From Halobacillus_A sp043497005 (GTDB lineage Bacteria > Bacillota > Bacilli > Bacillales > Halobacillaceae), in assembly GCF_043497005.1 (NCBI RefSeq), contig NZ_JBIEKE010000001.1, forward strand, positions 620,001-684,000: DNA of 64,000 nucleotides, in the 5' to 3' direction. The translations under genes were made by a program, and so were the position numbers. Every line of letters begins with the position of its first letter. Position 1 is the first letter of the stretch. Shown piece after piece: positions 32,540 through 41,527 of the stretch. The notes under the pieces are model-generated. The model was not told where the DNA came from. It saw only the letters and a list, made by a program, of their open reading frames with translations, and did no database searches.

Positions 32540-33952
32540 ATGAGTAAAGGACGCGTAACCCAAATCATGGGTCCCGTTGTTGACGTAGCCTTCGACGACG
32601 GTCAGCTCCCTGACATTAATAACGCTTTGCACGTAAGCTACGTAGCAAAATCTGAAAACGAAACAAACGTTGATCTTACACTAGAAGTTGCCCTTCACCT
32701 CGGTGACAACTCTGTACGTACCGTTGCCATGTCATCCACTGAAGGTGTGCAGCGTGGTACAGACGTAATCGATACAGGCGGGCCAATTTCCGTACCTGTA
32801 GGTGACGTAACCCTAGGACGAGTATTCAGCGTACTCGGTGACAAAATTGACCTTGACGATCCAATCCCTGGCGATGTGCGTCGTGATCCGATTCACCGCC
32901 TGGCACCGACTTTTGAAAACCTGGCAACTGAAACAGAAATTCTTGAAACAGGAATTAAAGTAGTAGATTTGCTGGCACCGTATGTAAAAGGTGGTAAAAT
33001 TGGTTTGTTCGGTGGTGCCGGAGTAGGTAAAACCGTACTTATTCAGGAGTTAATTAACAACATCGCTCAAGAGCACGGCGGTATCTCCGTATTCGCCGGT
33101 GTTGGTGAACGTACACGTGAAGGTAACGACCTTTACTACGAAATGAAAGACTCTGGCGTAATCTCTAAAACAGCGATGGTGTTCGGTCAGATGAACGAAC
33201 CACCTGGAGCGCGTATGCGTGTAGCCCTGACTGGTCTTACCATGGCGGAATACTTCCGTGATGAGCAGGGACAGGACGTTCTATTCTTTATCGATAACAT
33301 CTTCCGTTTCACGCAGGGTGGTCTAGAGGTATCAGCACTGCTTGGCCGTATGCCATCAGCCGTAGGTTACCAGCCAACACTTGCTACAGAGATGGGTCAG
33401 CTTCAAGAACGTATCACTTCAACGGATAAAGGATCAGTAACATCCATCCAGGCGATTTATGTACCTGCCGATGACTACACTGACCCTGCACCAGCGACAA
33501 CGTTCGCCCACTTAGACGCAACAACAAACCTTGAGCGTAAACTATCTGAGCAAGGGATCTACCCTGCCGTGGACCCGCTTGCATCAACATCCCGCGCGCT
33601 TGATGCAGATATCGTAGGAGACGAACACTACAAAGTGGCTCGTGAAGTACAGCAAACGCTGCAGCGCTATAAAGAACTACAAGATATCATTGCTATTTTG
33701 GGTATGGATGAGCTGTCTGATGAAGATAAGCTGACCGTTGCCCGTGCACGTCGTGTACAATTCTTCCTATCTCAAAACTTCCACGTGGCTGAACAGTTTA
33801 CTGGTCAAAAAGGTTCTTATGTTCCAGTACAAGAAACAGTTAAAGGATTTAAAGAGATTCTTGAAGGTAAGTACGATGACATCCCAGAAGATGCTTTCCG
33901 CCTAGTCGGCCGCATCGAAGAAGTCGTCGAAAAAGCAAAAGAAATGCAATAA
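32540..33952 (+). CDS. atpD: ATP synthase F1 subunit beta
   Basis: Catalytic head subunit, 470 residues. Walker A GGAGVGKTVL, catalytic Glu in GVGERTREGND, Walker B VLFFIDNIFRFTQ and the DELSEED-like lever (here DELSDED) are all present. ATG with AAGGAGGG upstream. An internal hairpin in the 86-bp gap to atpC may set relative expression. Confidence 0.98.
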   Translation: MSKGRVTQIMGPVVDVAFDDGQLPDINNALHVSYVAKSENETNVDLTLEVALHLGDNSVRTVAMSSTEGVQRGTDVIDTGGPISVPVGDVTLGRVFSVLGDKIDLDDPIPGDVRRDPIHRLAPTFENLATETEILETGIKVVDLLAPYVKGGKIGLFGGAGVGKTVLIQELINNIAQEHGGISVFAGVGERTREGNDLYYEMKDSGVISKTAMVFGQMNEPPGARMRVALTGLTMAEYFRDEQGQDVLFFIDNIFRFTQGGLEVSALLGRMPSAVGYQPTLATEMGQLQERITSTDKGSVTSIQAIYVPADDYTDPAPATTFAHLDATTNLERKLSEQGIYPAVDPLASTSRALDADIVGDEHYKVAREVQQTLQRYKELQDIIAILGMDELSDEDKLTVARARRVQFFLSQNFHVAEQFTGQKGSYVPVQETVKGFKEILEGKYDDIPEDAFRLVGRIEEVVEKAKEMQ

Positions 33953-33966
33953 GCATATCATTGCAA

Positions 33967-34005
33967 GTGTCACTCAGGTGTTCTTTTCATAAGAGCATCT
34001 GACAC
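33967..34005 (+). promoter_or_regulatory. Hairpin between atpD and atpC
   Basis: GTGTCA pairs with TGACAC, continuing as GGTGTTCT with AGAGCATC (wobbles) around a CTCA bulge. It has no T-run, so RNA processing or a stability barrier is more likely than termination. Confidence 0.5.
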
Positions 34006-34038
34006 CGGCGCTTATGATCTGCCTTAGGAGGAATATCT

Positions 34039-34443
34039 ATGAAAACACTAACGGTGAGTGTTGTCACTCCTGATGGCCCGGTTTTAGAAGACGCCTATGA
34101 AATGGTTAGCTGTAAGGCGGAAAGCGGGGAGCTTGGTATCCTGCCTGGACACATCCCCATGGTAGCTCCATTAACCATTAGCTCGGTACGCCTCAAACAA
34201 GAGGGCAGCTCCGAACGCATCGCCGTAAGCGGCGGATTTCTCGAAGTTCGCCCAGATCAAGTAACTATCCTGGCGCAATCAGCAGAGAAGCCTTCAGATA
34301 TCGATATCGATCGTGCCCGCCGCGCGAAAGAACGCGCTGAGCAGCGTATGGCCAACAAACAATCGGATATCGACTTCCGAAGGGCAGAACTAGCGCTGAA
34401 ACGAGCCATTAACCGTTTAGACGTAAAAAACAATAACTTTTAA
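34039..34443 (+). CDS. atpC: ATP synthase F1 subunit epsilon
   Basis: Rotor foot and regulatory inhibitor of ATP hydrolysis, 134 residues: N-terminal beta-sandwich (VVTPDGPVLED, GELGILPGHIPMVAPL) and a C-terminal helical hairpin (RARRAKERAEQRM..., FRRAELALKRAINRL). ATG after TTAGGAGGAA. Last gene of the operon, with a strong terminator touching its stop codon. Confidence 0.96.
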   Translation: MKTLTVSVVTPDGPVLEDAYEMVSCKAESGELGILPGHIPMVAPLTISSVRLKQEGSSERIAVSGGFLEVRPDQVTILAQSAEKPSDIDIDRARRAKERAEQRMANKQSDIDFRRAELALKRAINRLDVKNNNF

Positions 34444-34473
34444 AAAACTGCTTTCCTTGAAAGCAGTTTTTTT
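34442..34473 (+). terminator. atp operon terminator
   Basis: AAAAAACTGCTTT pairs with AAAGCAGTTTTTT. Confidence 0.93.
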
Positions 34474-34477
34474 ATAG

Positions 34478-34680
34478 TACCAGCGCACAGCACATAGTAA
34501 GAGCAGACCCAAAAGTCATTGCTCAAAAAAGAGTGCAGCAATGGTGTTAGCTCTATCGCAGAGAGAGGGTAGTGGTACCTGGTACCAAGCGCACAGCATA
34601 AAGTAAATGCTGAACCAACAGCCATTGATCAACAAAGAATACTTCAGTGTCATCTTCGACACCTTTACATCACCAATCAC
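34478..34680. repeat. Duplicated segment carrying a REP core
   Basis: Two diverged copies of about 65-70 bp start at 34478 (GTACCAGCGCACAGCA) and 34581 (GTACCAAGCGCACAGCA). A complete core GTACCTGGTAC lies at 34575-34585 at their junction. The CACAGCA...GTAAGAGCA motif is also next to the doublets at 9029-9280. The remainder of the 448-bp gap to 34891 holds the motif at 34705 and a probable promoter (TTGACA at about 34820). Confidence 0.7.
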
Positions 34681-34704
34681 CTTCATTCGACGACGCTGTC
34701 AGTA

Positions 34705-34737
34705 TTCCCCGGGAAATAAATAATATTGCGCGGGAAA
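34705..34737. promoter_or_regulatory. Motif shared with the pgs operon upstream region
   Basis: TTCCCCGGGAAATAA, then AATATTGC, then GCGGGAAA. The complement of 54457-54487 has the same order of blocks with small gaps. It could be an operator or the trace of another repeat. Confidence 0.4.
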
Positions 34738-34891
34738 TTATTTTTATGACATTTCCTGACGGCTAATGATAATTCACGAAATTGTCATATTTTAAACGCA
34801 CTCATGCTATTTAAACTATTGACAATAAACCTATATCATGTGATTCTTGAGTATGTGCGTATTATAGGTTGATGTAAGCGAGGTGGAACAA

Positions 34892-35125
34892 GTGGATCAA
34901 TATTTCGTTGAAGAAGCCTTAATGAGTATGACCTCCCACATTATTTTTATCATTATTACGTGGAAGGTGTTACAAGCAGTGAATCTGGATGCTTTCTTTA
35001 GAAAAGGACGCATTTTCGAGATTCGGGTATTAATGATACTTATTACAATAGCCATCGCTACCTCAGTAAGTAATTTTTTCTTAGATCTAATAAGATGGTC
35101 AAGCAGTATTAGTTATTTATTCTAG
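34892..35125 (+). CDS. ywzB: DUF1146 family membrane protein YwzB
   Basis: A 77-residue protein with two membrane helices (about 15-32 and 50-70). It has the DUF1146 pattern of TWKVLQAVNLDAFFRKG followed by a second helix, and it is the gene that follows atpC in bacilli. GTG 34892 is preferred because GCGAGGTGG lies just upstream; GTG 34883 is inside that site. Function is unknown. Confidence 0.85.
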   Translation: MDQYFVEEALMSMTSHIIFIIITWKVLQAVNLDAFFRKGRIFEIRVLMILITIAIATSVSNFFLDLIRWSSSISYLF

Positions 35126-35255
35126 TTGAATATTGTTCTCAAGAAAAAGCTTACACTATCCACCAATGTCTAATCGTGTCACGTATTGTTTCGTATGAAT
35201 CTAATTGAACCTGTTCACACTTGTAACTAAACAAGGAGAAACGGGAGAGATCCAT

Positions 35256-35975
35256 ATGAAACTACTTATTTTAAGTTTAGTTGCAGTGATAGCAATCGGT
35301 TCAGGTGTTTATCCTCAGGGAACGGCTGAGGGTTGGAGTAACGTTTCTCCATTAATAGAACTGACAGCCTTTGCTGAGGATGAACAGCTCAATGTTAAAG
35401 AATTGAATATAACATTAAAAGAAGAACTAGATAGAACAGAACTTGAACGTACTCAACAACGCATAGCTGACTATTTAGACGTACTACAAATGAGCCAGGA
35501 AAATAATCCTGAAGCAACTAAATATAAATATCACGACGGACACAAAAACGCTACTATTGTCGAAACCTTTACCGTGCTCGTGCCAAAAAACGAAAACAAT
35601 TCAATTGAGGTAGTTTATACGGTAACGTCCGAGGGTACAACACCACTAGCACCACAAATTATGGAATATTACACAGATAGGGTAAAAAAACAAATATTCA
35701 CGAAGAATGTCACTAATTACTCATTTATTAAAAGTGAATATAGTGGTATTATTGATGAAGTTTTATTCTATCAAAAATTCAAAAAAGCATTCAATATAGC
35801 AACGATCGAAGCAGCAACTGAAGAAAGCTGGAGCAGCAGATCCGGCTACACATCAAGATGGGGTCAAGCCATTGATTTACCCAGCGGTTCCATGAATGTC
35901 CAATGCGCTGTAAGGAATTTGGGCAATCGGACAACCGTTACATTTGGCACACCTATACTAACTGCTGAATATTAA
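35256..35975 (+). CDS. ywmB: YwmB family protein
   Basis: A 239-residue exported protein with a signal peptide (residues 1-24 or so) and a YwmB (TATA-box-binding-protein-like fold) domain. The pair ywmB-murAA is conserved across bacilli. ATG 35256 (MKLLILSLVAVIAIGSG) has AGGAGAAACGGGAGAG upstream; an in-frame earlier start would break the signal peptide. Role unknown; the wall context suggests an envelope function, which is inference. Confidence 0.85.
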   Translation: MKLLILSLVAVIAIGSGVYPQGTAEGWSNVSPLIELTAFAEDEQLNVKELNITLKEELDRTELERTQQRIADYLDVLQMSQENNPEATKYKYHDGHKNATIVETFTVLVPKNENNSIEVVYTVTSEGTTPLAPQIMEYYTDRVKKQIFTKNVTNYSFIKSEYSGIIDEVLFYQKFKKAFNIATIEAATEESWSSRSGYTSRWGQAIDLPSGSMNVQCAVRNLGNRTTVTFGTPILTAEY

Positions 35976-36009
35976 TAATAATGAATATGGACGCGGAGGA
36001 GAATGAACC

Positions 36010-37320
36010 TTGGAAAAAATCATCGTCCGTGGTGGAAGGCAGCTTAAAGGCACTGTGAGAGCTGAAGGTGCAAAGAATGCCGTACTGCCTGTCATCGCAG
36101 CAAGTATAATCGCAAGTGAAGGAAAAAGTGTGTTACATGATGTACCAGCATTAGCTGATGTATACACGATTAATGAAGTTATCCGCCATTTGAATGCAGA
36201 TGTTCACATGAACGGAAGAACCGTTACTGTGGATGCATCCAATGATTTAAAAACAGAAGCACCTATAGAATATGTACGCAAGATGAGGGCTTCTGTGCTT
36301 GTATTGGGACCACTTTTGGCCCGGTATGGACACGCAAAAGTTGCTCTGCCAGGCGGCTGTGCAATTGGTTCACGTCCACTGGATCAACACCTTAAAGGTT
36401 TTGAAGCAATGGGCGCTGAAATTACGGTAGGCAATGGCACAATTGAAGCGAATGTAAAAGGCCGCTTACAAGGTGCAAAGATTTATTTTGATGTACCAAG
36501 TGTCGGAGCTACAGAAAATATTATTATGGCAGCTGCTCTAGCAGAAGGCAAAACTATTCTTGAAAATTGTGCGAAAGAACCAGAGATTGTAGATCTCGCT
36601 AACTACTTAAATAAAATGGGTGCCCGCATTGTTGGTGCAGGTACAGAAACCATTAAAATTGAAGGTGTCGATAAGCTTTACGGCACCACTCACCATATTA
36701 TTCCTGACAGAATTGAAGCAGGTACCTTTATGGTAGCAGCAGCAATCACTGGTGGAAATGTATTAGTTCAAGGTGCTATGCACGAGCACTTACGATCTGT
36801 TGTAGCTAAGATGGAAGAAATGGGTGTTACTATTCAAGAAGAGGAAGAAGGGTTACGAGTAATCGGACCTTCCCGCCTGAAAGCTACCGACATTAAAACG
36901 ATGCCGCACCCGGGTTTTCCTACAGATATGCAGTCACAAATGATGGCACTTATGCTTAACGCAAGCGGAACAAGCGTCATAACAGAAACGGTATTTGAAA
37001 ATCGTTTCATGCATGTCGAAGAATTCCGTCGCATGAACGCGAAAATGAAAATTGAAGGCCGCAGTGTAATTATTGAAGGACCTTCTGATTTACAAGGTGC
37101 AGAAGTGCAGGCAACAGACCTCCGTGCAGGAGCCGCATTGATATTGGCAGGTCTCGTGGCAGATGGGTATACACGAGTTACCGAATTGAAGCACTTGGAC
37201 AGAGGGTACGTTGATTTTGCAGAGAAGCTGCAGCAGCTTGGTGCAGACATTGAACGTATTAACGAAAATGAATCTTATCTAGAAGAAGTTGAACCTAGCG
37301 AATCAGTATCGACCTTATAA
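36010..37320 (+). CDS. murAA: UDP-N-acetylglucosamine 1-carboxyvinyltransferase, main copy
   Basis: Primary MurA, 436 residues, the same length as B. subtilis MurAA. Active-site Cys117 is in LPGGCAIGSRPLDQH; SAKN-type start is EGAKNAVLPVIAAS; DLRAGAALILAGLVADG is near the end. Start TTG at 36010 after GGAGGAGAATG. Placed between ywmB and spoIID as in Bacillus. The short acidic tail (residues about 425-436) is ordinary. Confidence 0.97.
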   Translation: MEKIIVRGGRQLKGTVRAEGAKNAVLPVIAASIIASEGKSVLHDVPALADVYTINEVIRHLNADVHMNGRTVTVDASNDLKTEAPIEYVRKMRASVLVLGPLLARYGHAKVALPGGCAIGSRPLDQHLKGFEAMGAEITVGNGTIEANVKGRLQGAKIYFDVPSVGATENIIMAAALAEGKTILENCAKEPEIVDLANYLNKMGARIVGAGTETIKIEGVDKLYGTTHHIIPDRIEAGTFMVAAAITGGNVLVQGAMHEHLRSVVAKMEEMGVTIQEEEEGLRVIGPSRLKATDIKTMPHPGFPTDMQSQMMALMLNASGTSVITETVFENRFMHVEEFRRMNAKMKIEGRSVIIEGPSDLQGAEVQATDLRAGAALILAGLVADGYTRVTELKHLDRGYVDFAEKLQQLGADIERINENESYLEEVEPSESVSTL

Positions 37321-37337
37321 TTTATTTATAATGAATG

Positions 37338-37373
37338 CAATCCTCATCTTTCTAAGATGAGGATTGTTTTTTT
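37338..37373 (+). terminator. murAA terminator
   Basis: CAATCCTCATCTT pairs with AAGATGAGGATTG around TCT, then a T-run. Confidence 0.93.
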
Positions 37374-37444
37374 AGTTCTATCAACACCTCTTGATGGATA
37401 TATTTTTAGTAGAGAGGTCTACTATTGATTCAGGAGGACGAGAT

Positions 37445-38455
37445 ATGAACCGAAAGCATCGCATTGGGATCATTACTATAATAAGTATGTTTATGGGCAT
37501 TCTTCTTATTCCAGCACTCATCGTCGCCCCATTCATCGGAAAAAACGACACATCGACTGTTCAAGAAACGACAACCAACGAAACATCAACGGTAGACATC
37601 CCAGCGAGTCTTTCCCCATTTTCCATTAATGTTATGAGGAGTACTAGTGAAAAAGTGGAAGAAGTGCCACTTGAAGATTACGTCGCACGCGTTGTCGCAT
37701 CTGAAATGCCTGCTAATTTTGAATTAGAAGCACTAAAGGCTCAGGCGTTAGCAGCACGGACGTACATTACTCAACAGTTAACAGATGGGGAACCTTTTTC
37801 CGAACAAGCCGATGTCACCGACACGACCCAGCATCAAGTGTACAAAAATGATGATGAGCTTCGTGATCAATGGAAGGAACACTATACGAAAAATATGGGC
37901 CGGATCAACCAAGCCGTAAAGGAGACGGCGGGTGAGATTATTACTTATGAAGAAGAGCCCATTACGGCAGCCTTCTTCTCAACAAGTAACGGATATACGG
38001 AAAACTCTGAAGACTATTGGGAGAAAGAGATCCCTTATTTAAAAAGTGTAGAAAGTCCATGGGATCAAGATTCCCCTAAATTTTTTGATCAAAAAGTTGT
38101 ACCTATTTCAGAAATTGAAACAGCACTGAACGTAAAGATTGCCAATGGGTTAGAGAATATAAATCTAGCAAAAACACCAGGAGGCCGAGTAGCAGAACTT
38201 TCCGTCGGGGAACAGAAGTTTACGGGCAGAGAGATTCGTGAGAAATTAAACTTGCAATCCAGTGATTTTACCATTGAACAAAAAGAAGATCATATCATCT
38301 TTACGACAAGAGGATACGGACATGGAGTGGGCATGAGCCAGTACGGCGCCAACGGCATGGCTGAAGCAGGAAAAACCTACAAAGAAATCATCCAGCACTA
38401 CTATCAAAATACTGAAATCACACCAGTAACAAAACAAACCGCCACCATATCGTAA
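37445..38455 (+). CDS. spoIID: Stage II sporulation protein D
   Basis: Membrane-anchored lytic transglycosylase that works with SpoIIM and SpoIIP in septal peptidoglycan thinning and engulfment. It has 336 residues: N-terminal anchor (about 8-32), the SpoIID motif ASEMPANFELEALKAQALAA, and the C-terminal GYGHGVGMSQYGANGMA. ATG 37445 follows CAGGAGGACG. In B. subtilis it is sigma-E dependent. The acidic N-terminal linker (TSTVQETTTNET) is low complexity. Confidence 0.95.
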   Translation: MNRKHRIGIITIISMFMGILLIPALIVAPFIGKNDTSTVQETTTNETSTVDIPASLSPFSINVMRSTSEKVEEVPLEDYVARVVASEMPANFELEALKAQALAARTYITQQLTDGEPFSEQADVTDTTQHQVYKNDDELRDQWKEHYTKNMGRINQAVKETAGEIITYEEEPITAAFFSTSNGYTENSEDYWEKEIPYLKSVESPWDQDSPKFFDQKVVPISEIETALNVKIANGLENINLAKTPGGRVAELSVGEQKFTGREIREKLNLQSSDFTIEQKEDHIIFTTRGYGHGVGMSQYGANGMAEAGKTYKEIIQHYYQNTEITPVTKQTATIS

Positions 38456-38467
38456 AAATTAATTTAT

Positions 38468-38641
38468 GGTACCTTTAAAGGTACCAGGTACGAAGAAGAG
38501 GAAAGAGGGTACCTGGTACACGTACTTTGATATTTCGTACCAGGTACACCCGAAAGTACACTAAAACCCAGCAAAGCCGCCCAAGGAGGCGGCTTTGTTG
38601 TGGTACCAGGTACGCAATTTTTCTCTCTCTGTACCAGGTAC
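38468..38641. repeat. REP cluster after spoIID
   Basis: Five exact cores: 38481-38491 (A), 38509-38519 (T), 38537-38547 (A), 38603-38613 (A) and 38631-38641 (A). Gaps between starts are 28, 28, 66 and 28 bp. A separate hairpin (AAAGCCGCC with GGCGGCTTT, 38573-38598) sits in the 66-bp gap and may be the spoIID terminator. Confidence 0.9.
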
Positions 38642-38747
38642 ACACCTACATTGACACCCATTCAAAACCCCAGTCCCCAATAAAAATTTTTGTAGTCATG
38701 TATATATTTCCAAAAAAGCGTTCAGAATGACTCTTGAGGTGATGAAC

Positions 38748-39713
38748 ATGAGAGAGGAAGGAAAGAAAAGCGTGACTAAATTAAAGTTTAAACGCTTAAT
38801 GCGCAAGAAGTGGCTGTATCCCGCTTTATATTTAGCGGTAGCCGCGTTGGTGTTGGTGGGAGTCTTTTGGTATCAGCAAAGTTCTAATGATGTAGCTGAG
38901 CAGTTGAATGAAGGCAACCAGGTAGAAGATGATGTTTTTGTGAACGAGAATGGTGAGGAAGCCGTACCAGTTACAGGGCACGATGAGAATTTGGAAATGC
39001 CGGTAGCCAGCGACTTAGAAGCAGCAATCGTCACGAAGTATTTTGACTACGAAGCAACAGATGAAGAACAAGAAAGTGCACTAGTCCTTTACAACAATAA
39101 GTACTACCAGAGCAAAGGAATCGATGTCGCAACAAGTGATGGTGAGACATTTGACGTTACAGCAGCTCTATCTGGAACCGTAACAGAAGTTAAAGAAGAT
39201 CCACTTTATGGAAATGTCGTTGAATTAACGCACGACAATGAGGTAACGACGGTTTACTCCAGTTTAGGTGAAGTCGCTATCCAATCTGGTGACGAAGTGA
39301 AACAAGGCGATGTACTTGGGCAAGCAGGACAAAATTCTTTCGGACAAGCAAGTGGCGTACACGTACACTTTGAAGTAAGAAAAGATGAGCAGCCTGTCAA
39401 TCCGGAGCAATTCTTTGGTCAAGCTGTAGGTTCAATTGAAGCTGCAGAAGCTACTACAGAAGATGGATCTGATGGATCCGAAGATTCTGAAGAAGCTGCG
39501 GAAGATGAGCCAACACCTGAAGAAGAACCATCAGAATCAGATTTTGAACTAGCACCAGAACAGGACGAAGCTCCTGAAGGTGACGGTGAAAGCACTGAGT
39601 CTGACGATGCAGGTGAAAGTGATGACGCAGAAAACACAGACAGCACTGTTGACACTGAAGATCCATCTTTAGACGAAGATAGCTCTTCATCTCGTTCAAC
39701 AACACAATCGTAA
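38748..39713 (+). CDS. spoIIQ: Stage II sporulation protein Q
   Basis: Forespore membrane protein that forms the feeding channel with SpoIIIAH. It has 321 residues: N-terminal basic region, membrane helix (about 23-45), and a LytM/M23 domain. One zinc ligand is lost: the usual HxGxD reads SKGID, while HVHF is kept, the same degeneracy as in B. subtilis SpoIIQ, so it is structural, not enzymatic. The tail (from about residue 235) is a very acidic Ser/Glu/Asp-rich extension absent from B. subtilis. ATG 38748 follows TTGAGGTG. Confidence 0.92.
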   Translation: MREEGKKSVTKLKFKRLMRKKWLYPALYLAVAALVLVGVFWYQQSSNDVAEQLNEGNQVEDDVFVNENGEEAVPVTGHDENLEMPVASDLEAAIVTKYFDYEATDEEQESALVLYNNKYYQSKGIDVATSDGETFDVTAALSGTVTEVKEDPLYGNVVELTHDNEVTTVYSSLGEVAIQSGDEVKQGDVLGQAGQNSFGQASGVHVHFEVRKDEQPVNPEQFFGQAVGSIEAAEATTEDGSDGSEDSEEAAEDEPTPEEEPSESDFELAPEQDEAPEGDGESTESDDAGESDDAENTDSTVDTEDPSLDEDSSSSRSTTQS

Positions 39714-39750
39714 ATAGCAAATAGAAACACCATAGCAATACCCACGTGCT

Positions 39751-39783
39751 AAAAATGGAGGCTGATGCGGCCTCCATTTTTTC
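39751..39783 (+). terminator. spoIIQ terminator
   Basis: AAAATGGAGGC pairs with GCCTCCATTTT, then a T-run. Confidence 0.9.
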
Positions 39784-39804
39784 GTTTTTCTCTTTTTTCT
39801 CTCG

Positions 39805-39899
39805 GTACCAGGTACGCAGAAGTCACATTTCAGTACCAGGTACACTAAATCCCCACCCCGGTACCAGGTACACCAAAACATCATATCGGTACCAGGTAC
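39805..39899. repeat. REP array of four cores at exact 28-bp pitch
   Basis: Cores GTACCAGGTAC start at 39805, 39833, 39861 and 39889, all in the same orientation, each followed by 17 bp of unrelated sequence. It occupies the 352-bp gap between spoIIQ and spoIIID, otherwise empty apart from a partial GGTACCATCCAGG at 39957. Confidence 0.93.
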
Positions 39900-40065
39900 A
39901 CAATTTAGCGCATAACTCCGCGGTTGTAATAATAGAATGAACATAACCGAAGAATCGGTACCATCCAGGGTGATACAACGAGAGCTTCACTACCAACATA
40001 GACGCTAAAACCCTATCCCGTCTCACCCCACCCCCTTGGATAGTCAATATCAGGAGGCGAGAGAT

Positions 40066-40344
40066 GTGCATGACTACATCAAAGAGCGAACGATCAAGAC
40101 TGGTGAGTACATTGTTGAGACAAAAAAGACGGTACGCGTAATTGCAAAAGAGTTTGGTGTATCAAAAAGTACAGTGCATAAGGATTTAACAGAACGACTT
40201 CCGGAAATTAACGCTCCTCTTGCGAAAGAAGTGAAGAAAATCCTCGACCACCATAAGGAGATCCGGCATTTACGTGGTGGGGAAGCTACACGTATGAAAT
40301 ACCGTACGATCGGAAAAGATACACCTGCAGAGCCTACTCATTAA
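40066..40344 (+). CDS. spoIIID: Sporulation transcription regulator SpoIIID
   Basis: Small mother-cell DNA-binding protein that tunes the sigma-E regulon and prepares sigma-K expression. It has 92 residues with helix-turn-helix VRVIAKEFGVSKSTVHKDL and the C-terminal basic helix IRHLRGGEATRMKY. GTG 40066 (MHDYIKERT) is preceded by AGGAGGCGAG and gives the conserved N-terminus; an open frame upstream is non-coding. It is followed by mbl as in Bacillus. Confidence 0.96.
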   Translation: MHDYIKERTIKTGEYIVETKKTVRVIAKEFGVSKSTVHKDLTERLPEINAPLAKEVKKILDHHKEIRHLRGGEATRMKYRTIGKDTPAEPTH

Positions 40345-40511
40345 TAGGTTTTTCCTCCCGGTTCAATTTTCACCCTTCAAAATGGAACTTTTTTCTTGAG
40401 AGATAAGACGAATGATGTAACTTTGTGATAGAATATAGAATTAGATGTGCATTTCTTTACATTCTAACAATCCGGATAGTTTTTCTGATAAATAGGGAGG
40501 ATCTACTCAAG

Positions 40512-41513
40512 ATGTTTGCGCGAGATATTGGAATTGATTTAGGTACAGCCAACGTACTTATACACGTAAAAGGAAAAGGGATCGTATTAAATGAGCCGTC
40601 TGTTGTAGCTATGGATCGTAATAGCGGCAAAGTTCTTGAGGTTGGCGAAGCGGCTCGTCGTATGGTGGGGCGTACGCCTGGAAATATTGAGGCTTTACGT
40701 CCGTTAAAAGACGGGGTTATTGCTGATTTTGATGTCACGGAAGCAATGCTGCGTCACTTTATTCAAAAAACAAATGTAAAAGGATTTCTGTCGAAGCCGC
40801 GTATGCTGATCTGCTGCCCGACGAACATCACGAAAGTGGAGCAGAAAGCGATTCGTGAAGCGGCGGAGAAATCCGGAGGGAAAAAAGTCTATCTTGAGGA
40901 AGAGCCTAAAGTAGCAGCAATTGGAGCGGGCATGGATATTTTCCAGCCAAGCGGGAATATGGTTGTTGATATCGGTGGCGGAACGACAGATGTTGCCGTA
41001 CTTTCGATGGGAGATATCGTAACCGCTTCATCCATAAAAATGGCCGGAGATAAATTCGATAGCGAAATTTTGCATTACATTAAGAAAAAGTACAAACTTC
41101 TGATTGGTGAGCGTACAGCAGAGAACATTAAAGTAGAAGTGGCCACGGTATTTAAAGGGTCCCGCAAAGAAGAGATTGAAATCCGCGGCCGCGATATGGT
41201 CTCTGGTTTACCGCGCACGATTACTGTTAATTCTGAAGAGATTGAAGCAGCGCTTCGTGAACCGATACAAACGATTATACAAGCAGCCAAGCAAGTTCTT
41301 GAGCGCACACCGCCTGAGCTTTCTGCGGACATTATTGACCGTGGAGTCATTATGACAGGTGGAGGCGCGCTTTTGCATGGAATCGACCAGCTGTTAGCAG
41401 AGGAATTGAAGGTTCCTGTTTTTGTAGCGGAAGATCCAATGGATTGTGTGGCAAAAGGTACAGGCATTATGCTTGATAACATCGACAAAATTACACGTAA
41501 TAAAATCGGTTAA
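40512..41513 (+). CDS. mbl: MreB-like actin Mbl
   Basis: Cytoskeletal actin homologue that guides cylindrical wall synthesis and lytic enzymes. It has 333 residues with phosphate-1 IGIDLGTANVLIH, connect/phosphate-2 VDIGGGTTDVAVLS and adenosine motif IMTGGGALLHG. The start ATG 40512 (MFARDIGID) follows AGGGAGGAT. Its position after spoIIID and before flhO identifies it as Mbl rather than MreB. Slightly polarised membrane-binding N-terminus (MFARD). Confidence 0.96.
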   Translation: MFARDIGIDLGTANVLIHVKGKGIVLNEPSVVAMDRNSGKVLEVGEAARRMVGRTPGNIEALRPLKDGVIADFDVTEAMLRHFIQKTNVKGFLSKPRMLICCPTNITKVEQKAIREAAEKSGGKKVYLEEEPKVAAIGAGMDIFQPSGNMVVDIGGGTTDVAVLSMGDIVTASSIKMAGDKFDSEILHYIKKKYKLLIGERTAENIKVEVATVFKGSRKEEIEIRGRDMVSGLPRTITVNSEEIEAALREPIQTIIQAAKQVLERTPPELSADIIDRGVIMTGGGALLHGIDQLLAEELKVPVFVAEDPMDCVAKGTGIMLDNIDKITRNKIG

Positions 41514-41527
41514 AAGGAGCGATCGTC

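Noticed and set aside
38464..38661. Minus-strand frame with repeated Val-Pro-Gly-Thr
   Set aside because: The repeated peptide is just the translation of the GTACCTGGTAC cores; the same happens at 39696-39944 and 49041-49337.
39805..39899. CRISPR array
   Set aside because: Regular 28-bp spacing recalls CRISPR, but repeats are only 11 bp, spacers 17 bp, arrays occur in many places in both orientations, and there are no cas genes.
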